The notes beneath the pieces were generated by a model that saw nothing but the letters and a program-made list of their open reading frames with translations, did no database searches and was not told the origin of the DNA. 64,000 nt of DNA from Xanthobacteraceae bacterium 501b (GTDB lineage: Bacteria; Pseudomonadota; Alphaproteobacteria; Rhizobiales; Xanthobacteraceae): the NCBI GenBank assembly GCA_000378025.1, contig KB899087.1, forward strand, positions 3,596,001-3,660,000. Direction: 5' to 3'. Below, piece after piece: positions 61,173 through 64,000 of this stretch. The translations under genes and the position numbers were made by a program. The first letter of the stretch is position 1. Each line of letters opens with the position of its first letter.

Positions 61173-63153
61173 GCTGACACTCCCCCGCCCCGCTGGCCTG
61201 CGCCCGGTCCATGTCGGGCTGGCGCTCGCCGTGCTCGGCGCCGTCCTGTTCGCGCTGGTTCTGGCCCGCCAGCCGGCGCTGGAGGGCCAGGACGCCACGT
61301 CGTTGGAACAGCTGCTGCTCTGGCACAGCCTGCTGCCGCGTGCGGCGACGGCGCTGCTGGCGGGGGCGGCGCTGGGGCTTTCCGGCGCCCTGCTGCAGCG
61401 CGTGCTGCGCAACCCGATCGCCGATCCCTCGACGCTGGGTATCGCCGCCGGCGCCCAGCTGGCGCTGACGCTCGCCCTGGCCTTCGCCCCGGCACTGCTG
61501 GCCGCCTCCCGCGAGGGCACCGCCTTTGCCGGCGGCATCCTTGCCGTGGCGCTGGTTCTGGCGATGAGCTGGCGGCGCGGCTTCGAGCCGGTCACGGTCG
61601 TCGTCGCCGGCATGACGCTCTCGCTCATGGCGGGAGCGATGAGCGCGGCGCTGATCCTGGCGCGCGGCGACTATGTGTTCTCGCTGTTCATCTGGGGCGC
61701 CGGCGCGCTGCACCAGCAGAACTGGCAGCCGGCGCTGCTCATCGGCACGCGGTTGGCGCTCGGCGCCGGCGCCGCCCTGCTGCTGCTGCGCCCGCTGGAG
61801 CTGATGATTCTTGACGATGCCGCCGCCCGCAGCCTCGGCATGGCGGTGCAGGGCATGCGGCTCGTCCTCATCGCGCTCGCCGTCTGGCTGGCGGCCAGCG
61901 TCGTCTCGCAGGTGGGGGTGATCGGCTTTGTCGGTCTCGCCGCCCCCGCCTTCGCCCGCCTCGCCGGCGCGCGCCGACCCGGCGCGCTGCTGCTCGCCGC
62001 GCCATTGATCGGGGCGCTGATGCTGTGGATCACCGACAGCCTGGTGCAGCTCACCGCCAGCGGCGGCGGCGATCTCATTCCCACCGGCGCGGCGGTCGGC
62101 CTGCTCGGCGGGCCGCTGCTGCTCTGGCTGCTGCCGCGGCTGCCGGCCTCCGCGCCGCAACCGCCTATGGCCACCGGCCACGCACGGCGCCTGCGCCGGC
62201 CCGGCCGGGCCCTGGCCCTGCTGGCGGCCGGGGCGGTGGTGATCGGCGCGCTCGCGCTGCTGGCGGGGCGCGACCTCGATGGCTGGGCGCTCGCCACCGG
62301 CCCGCTTCTGGCCGAGCTGGCGGTGTTCCGCATCCCCCGCATCGTCGCGGCGGCGGCGGCGGGTGGGCTGCTTGGGGCGGCAGGGGCGATCATGCAGCGG
62401 CTCACCGGCAATCCCCTGGCCGGGCCGGAAGTGCTGGGCGTGAGCGCCGGCGCCGGGGTCGGCCTCGCACTCGCGCTCACCCTCTCGCCCGCGCCAAGCG
62501 CCGCCCTGCTGCTCGCCGCCAGCGCCGGCGGGGCGCTCGGGGCCCTCGCTCTGGTGCTGCTGATGGCGGCATGGACCGGTTTCGCGGCGGAACGGCTGCT
62601 GCTCGCCGGCATCGCCCTCGGCTGCACCGGGTTCGCGCTGCTCTCCGCCGTCTTCGCCGCCGGCGGGCCCGGCAGCTTCCGGCTGCTGGCCTGGATGTCC
62701 GGCTCCACCGACCGGGTCGGCACCCATGAGGCCTGGATGCTCGCGGCCTGCGCGCTGGTGCTGCTGCTGCCCGTCGCCGGTCTCGGCCGCTGGCTGGAGA
62801 TCCTGCCGCTCGGCGCGGGGGTGAGCGCCGCGCTCGGCGTGCCGGTCGGCGCCAGCCAGCTCGCCCTCACTCTGTTGGCGGCGCTGATGACCGGGGTGGC
62901 GGCGTTCTTCGTCGGCCCGCTGAGCCTCGTCGGCCTGATCGGCCCGCATCTGGCGCGCCTCACCGGCTTCGCCTCGGGGCGGGCCTTCGTCTACGCCTCG
63001 GCGCTGATCGGCGCGGGGGTGCTGCTGCTCGCCGATTGGCTGGCCCGCACGCTGGCCTTTCCCTATCAGCTGCCGACCGGCCTGCTCGCGGCGCTGGTCG
63101 GAGGGCCCTACCTCATCTGGCTTCTGCAACGGGGAGGACGCCGGCATGGCTGA
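61165..63153 (+). CDS. fhuB: Ferrichrome-type ABC transporter permease, two-domain fusion (FhuB family)
   Basis: The 662-residue protein is two FecCD-type permeases in tandem, each with about ten membrane segments. The first has LSGALLQRVLRNPIADPSTLGI and the second LGAAGAIMQRLTGNPLAGPEVLGV (cores QRVLRNPIADPSTLGI and QRLTGNPLAGPEVLGV), each part of the ATPase-coupling region. The start is TTG 61165 with a G-rich ribosome-binding site. E. coli FhuB has the same double form, so this is the usual arrangement. The stop overlaps the reductase gene by 8 bp. Confidence 0.9.
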   Translation: MAELTLPRPAGLRPVHVGLALAVLGAVLFALVLARQPALEGQDATSLEQLLLWHSLLPRAATALLAGAALGLSGALLQRVLRNPIADPSTLGIAAGAQLALTLALAFAPALLAASREGTAFAGGILAVALVLAMSWRRGFEPVTVVVAGMTLSLMAGAMSAALILARGDYVFSLFIWGAGALHQQNWQPALLIGTRLALGAGAALLLLRPLELMILDDAAARSLGMAVQGMRLVLIALAVWLAASVVSQVGVIGFVGLAAPAFARLAGARRPGALLLAAPLIGALMLWITDSLVQLTASGGGDLIPTGAAVGLLGGPLLLWLLPRLPASAPQPPMATGHARRLRRPGRALALLAAGAVVIGALALLAGRDLDGWALATGPLLAELAVFRIPRIVAAAAAGGLLGAAGAIMQRLTGNPLAGPEVLGVSAGAGVGLALALTLSPAPSAALLLAASAGGALGALALVLLMAAWTGFAAERLLLAGIALGCTGFALLSAVFAAGGPGSFRLLAWMSGSTDRVGTHEAWMLAACALVLLLPVAGLGRWLEILPLGAGVSAALGVPVGASQLALTLLAALMTGVAAFFVGPLSLVGLIGPHLARLTGFASGRAFVYASALIGAGVLLLADWLARTLAFPYQLPTGLLAALVGGPYLIWLLQRGGRRHG

Positions 63154-64000
63154 CCCATTCACCGCTTTTGCTCACATACCCTGCGCCGCGCCGGCGGAAC
63201 TGCTGGCCCTTCTGTGCGACCGGATGGAACCGGAGGCGACCCGCCACCGCTTGTCCGGCGCCGCCCGGCTGGAGAACTGGTGCGGCGAGGTCGATCTGGC
63301 GGTCGAGGCGCCCGGCCGTCTCTCCCTGCGCGCCCGCAGCGACCGCGAGGACCGGCTGGCGGTGCTGAAGATGCAGCTGGCCGAACATATCCACGCGGCG
63401 GCGGCCGGCACGGTTGCCGCCTTCGCCTGGGAAGGCCATGGCGCGGGCAACCCCTGCCTGCCCTATTTCCGCGAGATGCGGGTCGCCGGAACCCGGCAAC
63501 TGACCCCCCTGATGCGCCGCGTGGTGCTGGCAGGCGACGCCGCGCATTTCGCCGCCGGCGGGCTGCATGTGCGGGTGCTCATTCCCCCGGCCGGCCGTGA
63601 TCCGGTCTGGCCCCATGCCGCGCCGGACGGGCGCACGATCTGGCCCGGCGGCGCGGATGCGCTCACCCCCCGCGTCTACACGGTGCGGGAGGTGGATCTG
63701 GCCCGCGGCGAGATCGCCCTCGACGTGATGCAGCACCCCGGCCTCGCCACGCCGGGGGCGGACTGGTCCCGTCATGCCCGTGCCGGCGATCGGGTCGGCC
63801 TGCTCGGCCCCGGCGGCGCCGGCCTGCCGCCCGCCCGCTGGTACCTGCTGGCGGGCGACGAGACCGCGCTGCCGGCCATCGCCCGCATGGTGGCGACGCT
63901 GCCCGCCGATGTCGAGGCGGTGATCCGGCTGGAAGTGGCGGATCACCGCGAGCAGCAGCCCCTGCCTTCCCTCGCCCGGCTCGACGTGCAATGGCTGCAC
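63146..64000 (+). CDS. Siderophore-interacting ferric reductase with N-terminal DUF2218 (partial, cut by window end)
   Basis: At least 285 residues are visible and the frame is open at the window edge. Residues about 1-95 are a DUF2218 domain (MADPFTAFAHIP start, TRHRLSGAARLENWCGEVDL), which is often fused to siderophore-interacting proteins. From about residue 105 is the FAD-binding domain of the SIP family (GTRQLTPLMRRVVLAGD, RVYTVREVD), followed by a reductase-type SIP C-terminal domain (WYLLAGDETALPAIARMVATLP). It releases iron from the imported ferric siderophore by reduction in the cytoplasm. ATG 63146 overlaps fhuB. Confidence 0.88.
   Translation, partial: MADPFTAFAHIPCAAPAELLALLCDRMEPEATRHRLSGAARLENWCGEVDLAVEAPGRLSLRARSDREDRLAVLKMQLAEHIHAAAAGTVAAFAWEGHGAGNPCLPYFREMRVAGTRQLTPLMRRVVLAGDAAHFAAGGLHVRVLIPPAGRDPVWPHAAPDGRTIWPGGADALTPRVYTVREVDLARGEIALDVMQHPGLATPGADWSRHARAGDRVGLLGPGGAGLPPARWYLLAGDETALPAIARMVATLPADVEAVIRLEVADHREQQPLPSLARLDVQWLH

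Noticed and set aside
60958-63162. Leftward frame of 734 codons opposite fhuB
   Set aside because: Low-complexity Gln/Arg/Gly translation typical of an antisense GC-rich frame; fhuB has two clear permease halves.

Overview
The window is 64 kb of GC-rich DNA, densely packed with genes in tight operons that often share ATGA or GTGA overlaps. The gene families and operon styles (TRAP, TTT, Liv, Pot and Dpp transporters with catabolic genes, a CheA cluster with HEAT and CheC-type proteins, a Rieske oxygenase) point to an alphaproteobacterium, probably Hyphomicrobiales and perhaps Xanthobacteraceae. That placement rests on general resemblance only. I saw no rRNA, tRNA, CRISPR array, insertion sequence or phage genes.

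Layout. (1) 574-7134 (+): four-carbon acid-sugar (tetronate) catabolic operon: dehydrogenase, FCD-type GntR regulator, OtnK-type kinase, TRAP transporter DctPQM and OtnC-type aldolase/decarboxylase, with hairpins separating dctP from dctQ and dctM from otnC, and a terminator at the end. (2) 7212-12166 (-): spermidine/putrescine-type ABC transporter plus a proline-racemase-family enzyme with an unusual Cys/Gly active-site pair, divergent from a GlxA-type AraC regulator (12254-13309). (3) 13458-25884 (+): a ten-gene chemosensory cluster plus a hybrid histidine kinase. It has a soluble receptor with two signalling-tip regions, a three-domain CheW, CheB, a HEAT-repeat protein, CheR, CheA, two CheY, a small STAS-like protein and a CheC-type phosphatase, but no flagellar genes. 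(4) 25917-37986 (+): LysR regulator with a candidate LysR box, RidA-like protein, branched-chain-amino-acid-type ABC transporter with a fused LivHM permease, then a ureohydrolase-family protein lacking a metal-ligand His, a Rieske oxygenase, a D-2-hydroxyacid dehydrogenase, a COG3618-type amidohydrolase and a gamma-glutamyltransferase. This looks like one uptake and catabolic unit for an unidentified N-containing compound.

(5) 38008-45675 (-): GAF protein, TRZ/ATZ-type amidohydrolase and a complete Dpp/Opp transporter. (6) 45969-50881 (+): maleate isomerase/arylmalonate decarboxylase-like protein, GntR, cytosine-deaminase-like amidohydrolase, amidase and TetR. Units 5 and 6 share an almost identical palindromic site (AACTAAGT-N3-CACTTAA) at 45732 and 47602, so they are probably co-regulated, perhaps for a cyclic amide, ureide or N-heterocycle. 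(7) 50912-54704 (-): tripartite tricarboxylate transporter (TctCBA) with a xylose-isomerase-like TIM-barrel protein, followed by a beta-propeller protein (54825-56063, -). (8) 56160-64000: AraC regulator divergent from a hydroxamate-siderophore-type uptake operon (TonB receptor, FhuC, FhuD, fused FhuB, and a DUF2218-siderophore reductase cut by the window edge).

Overall this is a scavenging region: six uptake systems, each next to its own enzymes and regulator, around one chemosensory array. The least explained parts are the enzyme sets in units 4 and 6 and the two-tip receptor in unit 3.
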